Source: Thalassia testudinum
Taxonomy: Eukaryota; Streptophyta; Magnoliopsida; Alismatales; Hydrocharitaceae
Direction: 5' to 3'
Length of the DNA: 64,000 nucleotides
Assembly (NCBI GenBank): GCA_037157565.1
Contig: JAZHRO010000022.1
Coordinates: 186,001-250,000, forward strand
Position 1 is the first letter of the stretch, and every line of letters starts with the position of its first letter. Positions 11,340 through 22,179 of the stretch are shown in pieces. Below the pieces are notes generated by a model. The model had not been told where the DNA came from, made no database searches, and was given only the letters and a program-made list of their open reading frames with translations. The position numbers were made by a program, and so were the translations under genes.

Positions 11340-13732
11340 TGTAATTTTAAACCCCTTGAGCTTAGGTGTGTGGGTCTTGTGGGACAAAGAGAGGTTTAGC
11401 GGGGGAGATTTCCACAATTTCCTCTCTCTCTCTTTCTCTTCCCACCCCCCACACACACACGCACACACACCCGCACACACACCCCCCCCCCCCTCCTTAA
11501 ACCCTAACCCTAACCCACACCCTATAAAACTCCCTCAACTATGAGGTTTGGACCTCTACCTCTTCCCCCCTCATCCCTCTCCCTGCAGCACCACCTCGTC
11601 TCCTTCCTCCATCCATTCCCTATCCACGCAACTACTGAGGGAGCGGTTGTGCGAGAACTAGCGTGGGAGCTTGAAGCTCGCGTGGAGGAGCTCGTGGGGA
11701 GCAGCTGGAGCTCGGTTGCAGGGTGAGGCTCGAGAGGAGCTGTTGCTGGGGGCTCTATGGGAAGGAGTCATCTCGAAGAGAAGGTGCTAGTTGCGAGGAA
11801 GGAGGCCTCGCAACAGTTCTGCGAAATCATATTTTTGCAAAATCAGACGTCTAGGAGGACCCTCAAACGTCTGGTCGGATATCCAGAGCTACATCTAGAC
11901 GTCTGATACGACACAGAAAACTAGAGGTAACGCCCTGCTCAAGGTCTGTGCATTCGTACCATTCTCTTACCCTTACTGAAGCCTAAGTCCTTGTGTGTGA
12001 CAGAGCGAGGAGAGAACCTCGCTAGGAGAAGAAGGCTCGCGAAGGCCTATATGAGGGCTTTCTCCGTAGTTCAAACGTCTGCACCCCTCAACAGACGTTT
12101 AATCGGACGGTTGGAGACAGCATCAGACGTCCGATGAGGTGCTTTTCAAAGGTATAAGCCCTAAACGTTCTTTGCGTATTTTATACAACCCGCTTAGAGG
12201 CGTGGTCTAGCCCGTACGTCATTGTGCACATTTGCAGAGTCGTTGGGAAGGTGCATAATGCGGTTTTCCAGACACTTTAGGTCGTCTGGACGCCTTGACA
12301 GACGTTTGATACCAACATTAGACGTCCAAGAGAGTTGGCAGACGTTTGGAAAGACCCCAGGACGACTGTAAGGGGTTCCAAATGTCCGTCAGCAACGCAA
12401 GAACACAAGGTGAGTTTCTAACTCGTTTAAGACGTCTAGGCCTAGTCCCAGACATCTGATTTTAGTCTGTATGAAAATTTTTGGCCCATTCGGGGCCCAA
12501 ATGGAGTTGGATTTACGCAAATAAAGTACTGTTGTTTTCCGCTCGAGTTTCTCTACGTGTTAGTGTCAATTATATAATGTTCTAAACTCGTCTGACTTAA
12601 TTTAGTTACTGGTATAGGTTTCCAGCTTGGAACGTGTTCGGGGCCTGTGGAGACGACAGGATCTACGGTTTTAGCCCCCATTCCTTCTGTGTTTTCCGGT
12701 AGAGTGGTTTACATTCATATTAAGATTTAAATTAGTAAAGTGCATGCTTAGAATAACTTGATTGAACTCTAGAATGTGAAATGAACTCTAGGATAGAAAC
12801 GAATGTACATTGCTTGACCTACACTGTTTTACTTTGAGATGCATGTTAAACCCCTAATTACTAGCAGGTGTGTAAATATTTGATGTGATGCTTTTTTTTT
12901 TCACTTATTAAAACACGAGTTACCTGTTATATGAATGTGAATTAGAATGTGAACAACGAGATATGTGTGTTGAGAAATGAATATAAGCATGAACCCTACG
13001 GGGAACTAGGAGAACTCCTGTACACGGAAAGAATCTCGTATATAGACGAGAAGTGAGCTGGTACTTGTGTATACGATACCAAGGAGAGCAGCAGTCCCTT
13101 TAGTGTAGAGGGGAGCTAGCCGCCCCCTTGGGTTGAGACCCAAGGTTAGGACTAGTCACTCTACACCGACTCTTGTTGGCCCTCTCGTACGTGATACTGG
13201 GGTAAGCTATTTAGTGTAGGGAGGGAGCTAGCCGTCCCACAGGACCTGGAGTTAGGACTAGCCACCCTACACCAACTCTTGTTAGGTCCACTGGCCAAAC
13301 CGGGATAGTCGGATGAGGGTACGCGGATTGTGGAGGGATGAGACCCCTGTTCTGAGAGGGTAAGGCTCTGTGTTGTTTTGTGCTGTAGTTTTGGGTGTAC
13401 CTGCTAGCGGAAATGACTGATCGCATGCGAGTGCGAGGTAGCTACCCGTGAACTTATCCTGCGTGCCGTAGTCACTACTACGTCATGATCGTGATCTCGG
13501 GGTGGAAGATCGGATGTACGACTACTACGGGGGACTCTCCCTGCCAGGAAAGCACCACGTGTACATCTTACATCACGGGAAAAACTGCAATTAAGATCGT
13601 TCCCTTGAGGAACAGACAAGATCAAGAAATGTATGGATCCTTAGTAGAATAAACTAATCAAAATCACTTAGTTGAGCTAAATGTAAATGAATAATTAATT
13701 AGTTGCTTGTCTCAAGTTAATTGCATGTAACC
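11340..13732 (+). mobile_element. LTR of family A/B/C, copy A, left part (start approximate)
   Basis: From about 12700 to 13732 this matches the solo LTR at 28554-31247 closely: the same ACCCTACGGGGA box, the paired AGCTAGCCGCCCC / CCGACTCTTG blocks, and the CAGGAAAGCACCACGTG box near 13550. A promoter-like CCTATAAAACTCC lies at about 11521 and a telobox at 11498-11516. AGACGTCT-type motifs fill 11860-12450. The left end was placed at a TGTAATTT by comparing TATA-to-end distances in copies B and C, so it may be off by tens of bases. The LTR is interrupted at 13732 by the Sirevirus-type element and resumes at 22180. Confidence 0.6.
11498..11516. promoter_or_regulatory. Telobox (AAACCCTAACCCTAACCC)
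   Basis: Two and a half plant telomere-type CCCTAAA units sit 5 to 25 bases upstream of a TATA-like CCTATAAAA. Teloboxes of this size are common in plant promoters, so this is read as an LTR promoter element and not as telomeric DNA. A CA/C-rich run (11441-11490) precedes it. Confidence 0.5.
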
Positions 13733-15513
13733 TGTAAATTCATCCCTACGAGGAGGGGTGACGTAATAATTGCAGAAATGAAAATATAAAGCAATCACAC
13801 AAAAATCAATCGCACAAGTACACAAGTATTTTTAGGTGGAAACCCAAATCGGGTGAAAACCACCATTTAACCCTCTCGAGTTAGGATTTTCCGATCAACC
13901 AAGTTGATCAAAATCCACTAAACCGAATCACTTTAAACGAGGGTGATTCAACCTCAATACAACCACGCTACTTAAGCGAGGGTAGCGTACCTCAACCCCT
14001 TCTCTCCACGAGAAGGATTTTGTCTCGCGAAGGAGACGGGAATTCGCAAAGCGAATACCCAACCAAAATAACAAAGATAAAAGAAACAGCAAGTCCTATA
14101 GAGCCAACAAAGTAATTTTTAACCTAAGCTTCTATAGGAATTAGGAAACTCCCCTTTGCAAGGAGTGCGTCGAGTTGATGACGCGGTGCGTGTGCCACGC
14201 GACGGCGCAACGTCGCTTTCGTAAACAACGGCGGGAGAGCGGGTGCGCAACAGCTTGATGCTCTCAAGATGATGGAACAAGAGCTTGGAGAGCAAGGGCT
14301 TCTCTTGGACACAAAAGAGTGGAACAAAGTTGCTTAGGTGTGTCTTGTGTTTCTCTTAGTGTGTGTTTATCTTTCTTGGTGTGTGTTTATGTTGCAAAGG
14401 CTCCCCTCCATTTATAGAGGCCTTAGGAAGGCTTTGGAAGGCTTGGAAAAGCTTCCATAGCCGTTGGGTACAAAGCCCAAGAGAATCAGGCCGAAATCAG
14501 GACAATGATTACACTTGACAGGGTAATCAGACGTCTAATTCTGGCATCAGACGTCTGGAAGACCACTTTAAGACGTCTGATTTAACGGTCAGACGTCTGA
14601 TTTCGGGCGGGTTCTTTCCTGACTTGAATCAGATCTAAACAGGGTTTTTGTGCAAGTCCATCAGACGACATACAGGACGTCTGACACTATGTCTGGACTT
14701 CTGGAAACCTACTTTTTCTGTGGGAATGGATTTCCAAACATTGCAACGGCTAGAAAATCTCTGATAAGAGATTTTGGGTCAGCCGAGGCAAAACGGTCAA
14801 TTATCAAACGTCTGGAAAGGCCTAAGGATGTCTGATAAGGCTCTAATGGTCATATTCTTGAGTGTTTGTTAAGGCAGCCAACGGTCCACTAATTAGACGT
14901 CTGGCAAAGTCATCAGACGTCTCCTAAGACGTCTGGAAAAACCATCAGACGTCTCCTAAGACGTCTGATCTAAGGTATGGACGTCTGATTTCATCAGACA
15001 GCACTACTTAAGTCCAGCCTAATTGTTATCAGACGTCTGAAACAACAGTCAGATGTCTTAAAATACTTTATCTGACGTCTGATTTGGGAATTAGACGTCT
15101 GGAAACTCTGTTTGAACCCTATATTGATTTTCTAAGTGTTTTACAGAAAATCTAAGTATCCTAGGGTTGTGCGGGTGTTCCTAGGACTACTGTTAGGGTA
15201 CTTTGAGGCTCTTTAACATGAATCTAAGTAACAAAAATAAAGAGCAAGAAAATAAAGACAAAAGATACATGAAAGGTTTAAACAAAAATTTATCCTATTC
15301 TTCTTGACATTCCATCTTCAATCGATCGCTCATCGCGAATCTCTTCTGTTCTCCATCAAGCTCCTCTAATCCATCCTGGATGCGAGCTTGAACTCCGTCT
15401 AGTCACGTATCCATTTGCGATTGACCTGAAATCTAGGACTCAAAGTGCAAATGTTAAATGACACGTGTTTTGTTATCATCAAAACAAATGATCGTGGTGC
15501 TCTAGCACCAACA
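13733..15513 (-). repeat. 3' LTR of the Sirevirus-type element
   Basis: In sense (minus) direction it runs from TGTTGGTGCTAG to GAATTTACA. A TATA-like CTATAAATGG lies at about 14410-14420 on the minus strand. The part from 14528 to 15110 carries about 14 exact GACGTCT words, mostly inside TCAGACGTCTG, spaced irregularly. The reading frame at 14124-14327 is shared by the other LTR only because the LTRs are copies; it has no known domain. Confidence 0.9.
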
Positions 15514-15802
15514 ATCTCCCCCTTTTTGATGATGACAAAACCATAAATAATAATCCAGAAAAATCCTCCCCCTTTTTGACATTATCAAAAAGGTTTGATT
15601 GATTTTAAATTTCCTATAACTCCCCCTTAAAACATGCTCTTCTATGAATTTATTTTAACAAAGGTAATGTCCTCCCCCTTTTTTATAACAACAAGATAGC
15701 TATTATTTTTCTCCCCCTTTCTAAATGAAATTTAGCTATCTTATATCTCCCCCTTAAAAATTATTGACAATTAGCTCATAATTTTTTAACTCCCCCTATC
15801 TT
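15514..15802 (-). promoter_or_regulatory. Multiplied polypurine tract
   Basis: On the minus strand the motif AAAAGGGGGAG (CTCCCCCTTTT on the plus strand) is repeated about seven times: near 15516, 15567, 15620, 15671, 15710, 15747 and 15790. The copy nearest the LTR would prime plus-strand DNA synthesis. Repeated polypurine tracts just upstream of the 3' LTR are a known mark of Sireviruses, and this is the main reason for that assignment. Confidence 0.85.
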
Positions 15803-15846
15803 AAATGCTTATGATAAAAAGATAGGGTGAAGAATTTTTACCTCAC

Positions 15847-18608
15847 CTACCATGGCCAATAAAATGGCCCAAACGGTGGTGGTTGCCACATCGGATGGGG
15901 CTCCCATCCATAGCTTGGAGGCTCGGGTATTGGCGCCGGTCTCCAATCTGGCGGTCGACGTGCAGCAGGTCCGTCGTTTGTTCGCCGTCTTGTCGGTCTT
16001 CTTGTTCTCCTCCTTGGTCTACTCGTTGGTTCTCCCAACTCGAGTTGACCAGCTTTGAGCTTGTAGGTCCAGTCCTTTGTGTTGTAGTTATCCCTGTAAC
16101 CTACAAAACAAGATTCTAATTCTTTCTTCGGTATCCAAGTGAGCTTGGATCCGGATCGATTAGTGGGTCTCCTTGACGGAGATCCTTTCCCAACCTTAGG
16201 GCTATAAAAATTATCTACTTTATTGATTAATTTGTTGGAGTTTTCCCTAAGACATGCGATTTCTTTTTCTATAGTATGCATCTTAGTCTTTAAATCACAG
16301 ATTTCTAACTTTAGACTATCATTTTCCTCAATCAATTTATTATTTTCATTGATGAGGTTATTATTTTCTAATAATAGGTTATCAATTTTAGGACTAGCTT
16401 CTATGTCCTTAAGTTATTTTTCTAACCTATCATTTTCATTTTTAAGAAAACTAAGGTTCTTTTTAATACTTTTTTTTTCTATTCTTAATGATTTACTAAC
16501 ATCAAATAGTTCATTAAAAGCTTCTTGTAAATCGAAATTTACCTCGTTGTCGGAGTCGCTTCCACTTTCACTGTCGCTATTGCTTCCTCTGGCCATGAAA
16601 CCAAAGCAAGTGGTTTCTTCTTCTTTTTCTTCTTCTTCTTCCTCCGAGCTCATCTCTTCATGAGTGTCTTCTAACTTCCTCCATATCTCGTGGGTTGTAG
16701 TGCAATCTTGGATTTTTTCGAACTCTTTCGGACTCAACGTGCAATACAGGGCATTCATTGCCTTTACGTTGAGTGAAAGCTCTCGAATCTGCAGCTGCCA
16801 GTAGCCTTCTTGGGGTCGCTTCGGGATCTCGTATGGGGTTTCGCAACATCCCCATATCTCGAATTCAGTGGCTTGGAGCCACGTCTTCATCCTCAACTTC
16901 CAATATCCGAAGTCCCTCCCATCGAAATAGGGTGGTCGGACGATTGTTAGTTCAACTACTCATATATAATATTTTGATGATTTTACAAAATGAAGAAAAT
17001 GAAATAATAAATAAAGCGTAGCATATTGTTTTCTCTCTATAATAACATATTTGCAGGATTTCAAAAAGCTTTCCAAGACGGGAGATTAAAAGCGTGAAGA
17101 CGAGTAGCATAAGTATTAGGTCTTAGGCTTTTTTCATGTAAACTTTCAAAGGTTGTAATTTTCATCTTATTTGAGTCTAGAAATATTGTAAAGAGCCCCC
17201 AAACATAACCTATAAATAGCTAACTTAGGCTCTCTACACTTAGGATAAATTAGAAACAAAAAAACCCAACACTTATACTTTTATCAGACGTCCAGTAAAA
17301 AGTCCAGACGTCTGATTTTCCATCATAAGACGTCTGACATGTTTATCAGACGTCTAATTTCAAATATCTCTGCCTTTGTCCGTCTCCTCATAAACATCAG
17401 TCGAAGGACTTCACTTTCAGACGTCGATAACCGTTCACAGACGTCTAATTCTTTACCCAGACGTCCTCATACTAACCGTTAGACTTTCCGTAGGCAAAAA
17501 CAATTTCCAGACGTCTTGACACACTTCCAGACGTCTGTCTTTGAACCGTTGGCCATGATTTTCTGTGCGTATCTCTCTACGGCCACATAATCTTTTGGCA
17601 GAAGTAGGAAGGAAGAGTATTTAGGTTTCCAGACGTCTGGTAATGTCCTCAGACGTCCGTAACGACGTCTGATCCTTTAAACCTAGAACCCTGTTTGGAT
17701 CCGATGATAACAGGAACGAATGCACCATTCATTAGACGTCCAGTAAACTAATCAGACGTCTTATGACATAATATCAGACGTCCTTCTTTTGATCCAATAG
17801 AGTCCGTTAAGGATGTCCTGCAAGATTAGACGACCATAGGAAAAATCAAACGTCCTATAAGACGTCTGATCCTATAATTAGACGTCTGATGTTGCTGTCA
17901 GAATCATCATTACCCTGATTTTGTGTGGATTTCGTCCTAAACTCTTGGGATTTGTCTCCAACGGCTAGAAGAGCTCTCCCAAGTGTTCTTGAAGGTTCCA
18001 AACTTGCCTATAAATAGACTACAACTCTTCTTTGGCAAAACACACCTCTTGAGATACAATTCCATTAGAAAAATCTCTTGCTCACTACTCTAAGCTCCAT
18101 CTTGCCCTTGTGCTGTGCTAATACTCTGATCAAAGGGCAAATCCATACTCCCGGCTCGCTCCGTTCTGCAAATCATCAGGGAGTTCTTTTCATGCTTAGT
18201 AGATAAGAAAGCAACTAAATTATTGGGGTGCTCTATAGGTGTTATTTTTACTTGTTAATTTCTGTATTTTGGGTATCCGGCCTGTCGGGTCCCCGTCTCT
18301 TCATCTTGAAGAGAGAAACCTCCGTTTAGGGATCGGAGGTGGGAATTGTAATTGAGGTACACTACCCTCGTTTAAGTAGTGTGGTTAGTGGATTGATCAC
18401 CTTGTGATCGAAAATCCTAAGTCAAGAGATTGGCTTAGGTGGTGGTTTTCACCCATCTTGGGTTTCCACCTAAAAATAATTGAGTATATTGTGTGATTGA
18501 ATTTGTTGTATTACAATACTATATAATTTCACTATTCACCCCCCCTCTAGTGCAATTTCAGGTGGACTGCCCTTCGGAGATTCTGATTGCGGCTATGCTT
18601 CCCTCCAT
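15847..18608 (-). pseudogene. Copia gag-like frame (UBN2 type), split by an LTR and carrying a stop
   Basis: The start codon is at 18608 on the minus strand, and 16 codons (MEGSIAAIRISEGQST) run to the inserted LTR at 18560. The frame resumes at 16944 with RPPYFDGRDFGYWKLRMKTWL, the classic start of the copia gag UBN2 region, and continues through NALYCTLSPKEF and EIWRKLEDTHE. It then jumps to an acidic Glu/Ser/Asp run and a Leu/Lys/Asn-rich coiled coil. The zinc knuckle normally lying between these parts is missing. A TAA at 16414-16416 interrupts the frame, which stays open on both sides. The last part (16335-15847) ends in an Arg/Pro/Trp-rich tail of unclear origin. The product would be a capsid-like protein lacking nucleic-acid binding by zinc knuckle. 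Confidence 0.8.
16945..18560 (+). mobile_element. Diverged Sirevirus-type LTR inserted in the gag region
   Basis: It starts TGTTAGTTCAAC and ends GTGCAATTTCA (TG...CA, 1616 bp), and lies opposite in orientation to its host element. The distal half parallels the Sirevirus LTR: TATA-like CCTATAAATAG at about 18006, the GTGGTTTTCACCC and TTTCCACCTAAAAATAATTG blocks near 18440-18480, and clustered AGACGTC motifs at 17284-17890. The copia gag frame is interrupted exactly at its two ends. No clean target duplication is visible (ACGAT on the left, GGTGG on the right), so age or rearrangement has blurred it. Confidence 0.7.
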
Positions 18609-18649
18609 GATCTTCTTGCCTTGTGTTACTCCGATCTTGCAAGAACCTC

Positions 18650-18661
18650 GCTCTGATACCA
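18650..18661 (-). promoter_or_regulatory. Primer-binding site for initiator tRNA-Met
   Basis: On the minus strand TGGTATCAGAGC begins two bases inside the 5' LTR boundary (18664). This word is complementary to the 3' end of plant initiator methionine tRNA and is the standard primer site of copia elements. It fixes the minus-strand orientation of the element. Confidence 0.95.
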
Positions 18662-20667
18662 AATGTAAATTCGTCCCTACGAGGAAGGGTGACATAATAA
18701 TTGCGGAAATGAAAATATAAAGCAATCACACAAAAATCAATCGCACAAGTACACAAGTATTTTTAGGTGGAAACCCAAATCGAGTGAAAATCACCATTTA
18801 ACCCTCTCGAGTTAGGATTTTCCGATCAACCAAGTTGATCAAAATCCACTAAACCGAACACTTTAAACGAGGGTGATTCAACCTCAATACAACCACGCTA
18901 CTTAAACGAGGGTAGCGTACCTCAACCCCTTCTCTCCACGAGAAGGATTTTGTCTCGCGAAGGAGACGGGAATTCGCAAAGCGAATACCCAACCAAAATA
19001 ACAAAGATAAAAGAAACGACAAGTCCTATAGAGCCAACAAAGTAATTTTTAACCTAAGCTTCTATAGGAATTAGGAAACTCCCCTTTGCAAGGAGTGCGT
19101 CGAGTTGATGACGCGGTGAGTGTGCCACGCGACGGCGCAACGTCGCTTTCGTAAACAACGGCGGGAGAGCGGGTGCGCAACAGCTTGATGCTCTCAAGAT
19201 GATGGAACAAGAGCTTGGAGAGCAAGGGCTTCTCTTGGACACAAAAGAGTGGAACAAAGTTGCTTAGGTGTGTCTTGTGTTTCTCTTAGTGTGTGTTTAT
19301 CTTTCTTGGTGTGTGTTTATGTTGCAAAGGCTCCCCTCTATTTATAGAGGCCTTAGGAAGGCTTTGGAAGGCTTGGAAAAGCTTCCATAGCCGTTGGGTA
19401 CAAAGCCCAAGAGAATCAGGCCGAAATCAGGACAATGATTACACTTGACAGGGTAATCAGACGTCTAATTCTGGCATCAGACGTCTGGAAGACCACTTTA
19501 AGACGTCTGATTTAACGGTCAGACGTCTGATTTCGGGCGGGTTCTTTCCTGACTTGAATCAGATCTAAACAGGATTTTTGTGCAAGTCCATCAGACGACA
19601 TACAGGACGTCTGGAAACCTACTTTTTCTGTGGGAATGGATTTCCAAACATTGCAACGTCTAGAAAATCTCTGAGAAGAGATTTTGGGTCAGCCGAGGCA
19701 AAACGGTCAATTATCAGACGTCTGGAAAGGCCTAAGGACGTCTGATAAGGCTCTAACGGTCATATTCTTGAGTGTTTGTTAAGGCAGCCAACGATCCACT
19801 AATTGGACGTCTGGCAAAGTCATCAGACGTCTCCTAAGACGTTTGGAAAAACCATCAGACGTCTCCTAAGACGTCTGATTTCATTAGACAGCACTACTTA
19901 AGTCCAGCCTAATTGTTATCAGACATCTGAAACAACAATCAGACGTCTTAAAATACTTTATCAGACGTCTGATTTGGGAATTAGACATCTGGAAACTCTG
20001 TTTGAACCCTATATTGTTTTTCTAAGTGTTCTACAGAAAACCTAAGTATCCTAGGGTTGTGCGGGTGATGTAAACACATTTACACTACTTAAAATGTCTA
20101 TTTATGCATGTTCTTAAGCATAGGATTGCATTTCATGATATAAATATTGCATTACATGCATCATCTTGCATTTAGAGTAGTTTGAATAAAATGGAGGTTA
20201 ATTGTCTCCTTTTATGTGCTTGGACAGGGCAAATATTTTATCGGGGCCTCGGATCAAAGATCCAACCGTATGGATATGATCAGGGCGACGATTGGAGTTC
20301 AACGACTCCAAGATCGCCCTAATCAGGCATCCGTAGCATCAGATAGAGACCGGGGAACCCTAGAAGATCAAGGGCCAGGATGGTGTAAATCCGCACTTCA
20401 GATGGAAAATCCGACCACACGGATGAATTCGGATCGACGATCGCAGCCGAACGACACAAAAATCGAGTCAATCCGACATCCGTGGCACCATCTACAACTT
20501 CCAGAAGATGGACGGCCAAGATGGCGCCACGTGGCGCCATCCCAGCCGCCCAATCGGCCGCAGGAGTCCTGTGAAGACCACGCAACGTCTCCTCTCCGCC
20601 ATTGGATCTCGATCCAACGGCTGCGGTCGCGCGCGTTTAAAAACGTCCGCGCGACCATTTCGCCGCG

Positions 20668-20720
20668 TAGCGCAGCGGCTACGCAGCTGCGGGCGAAGCG
20701 GAGGTCGCGGGTTCGAGCCG
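20668..20720 (+). promoter_or_regulatory. tRNA-like Pol III A and B boxes inside the LTR
   Basis: TAGCGCAGCGG (20668-20678) fits the A-box consensus and GGTTCGAGCCG (20710-20720) fits the B box. Start-to-start spacing is 42 bases, as in tRNA genes and tRNA-derived SINEs. A homologous pair with 41-base spacing occurs in the reverse copy at 55520-55571. The surrounding bases do not fold into a convincing cloverleaf, so it is read as a tRNA-derived promoter relic. Confidence 0.45.
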
Positions 20721-20996
20721 CGGAGAGGGGGTCGAAGGCGCGGGCGAGCGGGCGCGCACGAGCGTCGGATGAAGATCCAACGGCCGCGAGCGCCCGATAG
20801 CGCCGACGCGCAATTGGACGCTCTGGTGGGCGCGCGATCGCACGCGGGCGGCGCGCTCGGCAGCGGGCGCGGACGCGATCTAAGCCGTCCGATCTCACGA
20901 TCGGACGGCTGAGACGACGCGGACGTGCGTCTGCGTTACGCGCGCAGGCCAGCCGAGCGGGCGCGCGTGGGTGCGGCGGCGACGGCGACGGCGGGG

Positions 20997-21026
20997 CTTT
21001 AGCGACGGTTTTATCCGTCACTAAAG
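20997..21026. repeat. Hairpin with 12-bp arms
   Basis: CTTTAGCGACGG and CCGTCACTAAAG are inverted around a 6-base loop with one mismatch. A related arm (CTTTAGTGACAG) forms the hairpin near 63796. Confidence 0.75.
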
Positions 21027-22179
21027 ACCCCTTATTTATTATTTTGAAGATGTAATGTCCATTTTGCCCCCACTCCTTGCAACTATAAAAGGAGACCCCC
21101 TCCATACGAAATTTTCATCCCTTCCTTCTCCTCTCTACCTCTCCAAAGCTCAAGAGAAGCTTGTCCCACACCCGGGATGCTTCTCGCGAGATAAAGTCCA
21201 AATTTTCGTCCCCCTTCGGAAGTGGATCCCGCGACGACGACGGCGTGCTGCTTCGTTCCCGTTCTTCTGCTTCGTCCTCCTTCGTCCCGCTTCGTTCTCC
21301 TTCGTCCAGGCGTCGTCCCGTCCGGCTCGTCCTCCAAGCGACCGTCGAGGAGGATTTCTCTCTCCCTATTCTTTTTACTGCTTTCTAGTATAGATTTACT
21401 GCTTTCTAGAGTAGTCTATTCGTCCTCCGAGCGATCGTCGAGGAGGACATTTCTCCCTCCATTCTTTTAATGCTTTCTAGAGTAATTGTTTTATGTTTTC
21501 TAGTTGTAATGAAAGAACTCTTTTATGATAAATTCCTTGTCTATTCTACATCTCATTTTGATTTCCATGTATAGTATTCCTTCTCTCTCTCTTACTCCCT
21601 CTCTCTCTTTTATTTGTTGTAGATACTTAGATAGTTTAAATTGAATTTCTTTGTGACAAAATAAAAAGAAACGCGGAGTTTTTAAATCAAACGTTCGCCT
21701 CCCTGTGTTCGACTCGGAATTCTTATTTCGGTATAAATTTTATTTGTTGAACACGAATCCTTCGCTTTCGAACTACAACGACGGGTTTTTCCAAAAACCA
21801 AACACGTTAGCGTAGATTCTCTCGTTCAACAGCGGGTGTTCCTAGGACTACTGTTAGGGTACTTTGAGGCTCTTTAACATGAATCTAAGTAACAAAAATA
21901 AAGAGCAAGAAAATAAAGGCAAAGGATACACGAAAGGTTTAAACAAAAATTTATCCTATTCTTCTTGACATTCCATCTTCAATCGATCGCTCCTCGCGAA
22001 TCTCTTCTGTTCTCCATCAAGCTCCTCCAATCCGTCCTGGATGCGAGCTTGAACTCCGTCTAGTCACGTATCCATTTGCGATTGACCTGAAATCCAGGAC
22101 TCAAAGTGCAAATGTTAAATGACACGTGTTTTGTTATCATCAAAACAAATGATCGTGGTGCTCTAGCACCAACATAACC

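Larger units (their letters stand above)
20066..21831 (+). mobile_element. Solo LTR, gypsy family G, copy 1
   Basis: Ends are TGATGTAAAC and CGTTCAACA, flanked by a perfect 5-bp duplication GCGGG (20061-20065 and 21832-21836). No internal region remains, so this is a solo LTR of 1766 bp, presumably from LTR-LTR recombination. It holds a GC-rich middle (20500-20990) with repeated CCGTTGGAT/ATCCAACGG inverted pairs, a tRNA-like pair of Pol III boxes (20668-20720), a hairpin at 20997-21026, a TATA-like CTATAAAAGGAGA at about 21083 and the terminal TGTGTTCGACTCGG box. Reading frames at 20216-21105 are LTR sequence and have no domain. Confidence 0.9.
13733..22174 (-). mobile_element. Non-autonomous Sirevirus-type Ty1/copia retrotransposon with nested insertions
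   Basis: This is the only element in the window with both LTRs. It is flanked by a perfect 5-bp duplication TAACC (13728-13732 and 22175-22179) and has TG...CA ends. Read on the minus strand the order is 5' LTR (22174-18664), a primer-binding site, a gag-like frame, a block of repeated polypurine tracts and the 3' LTR (15513-13733). No protease, integrase, reverse transcriptase or RNase H is present. Two LTRs lie inside it: 16945-18560, in gag, and 20066-21831, in the 5' LTR. Without them the element would be about 5.1 kb. LTR lengths without insertions are 1781 and about 1740 bp, and the LTRs are very similar, so the insertion is fairly recent. It is inserted in LTR copy A. Confidence 0.9.
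18664..22174 (-). repeat. 5' LTR of the Sirevirus-type element, split by a gypsy LTR
   Basis: It is nearly identical to 13733-15513 until the gypsy LTR starts at 20066, and resumes after 21836. Compared with the 3' LTR it has small deletions, for instance one in the AGACGTCT cluster near 19610 and one near 19880. The palindromic cluster occupies 19457-19990. Confidence 0.9.

Noticed and set aside
11498..11516. Telomeric or interstitial telomere repeat
   Set aside because: Only two and a half units just upstream of a TATA-like box; a promoter telobox is more likely.
14528..15110. Regularly recurring GACGTCTG words as a CRISPR-like array
   Set aside because: Spacing is irregular, repeats are only 8-10 bases, and the DNA is a plant LTR.
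20660..20730. A tRNA gene
   Set aside because: A and B boxes fit, but I cannot draw a full acceptor stem and anticodon arm, and the stretch is part of a repeated LTR.
20216..21105. Long frames (194 and 235 residues) as genes
   Set aside because: They lie wholly inside a solo LTR with target duplications, overlap on both strands, and consist of GC-rich Arg/Ala/Pro sequence.
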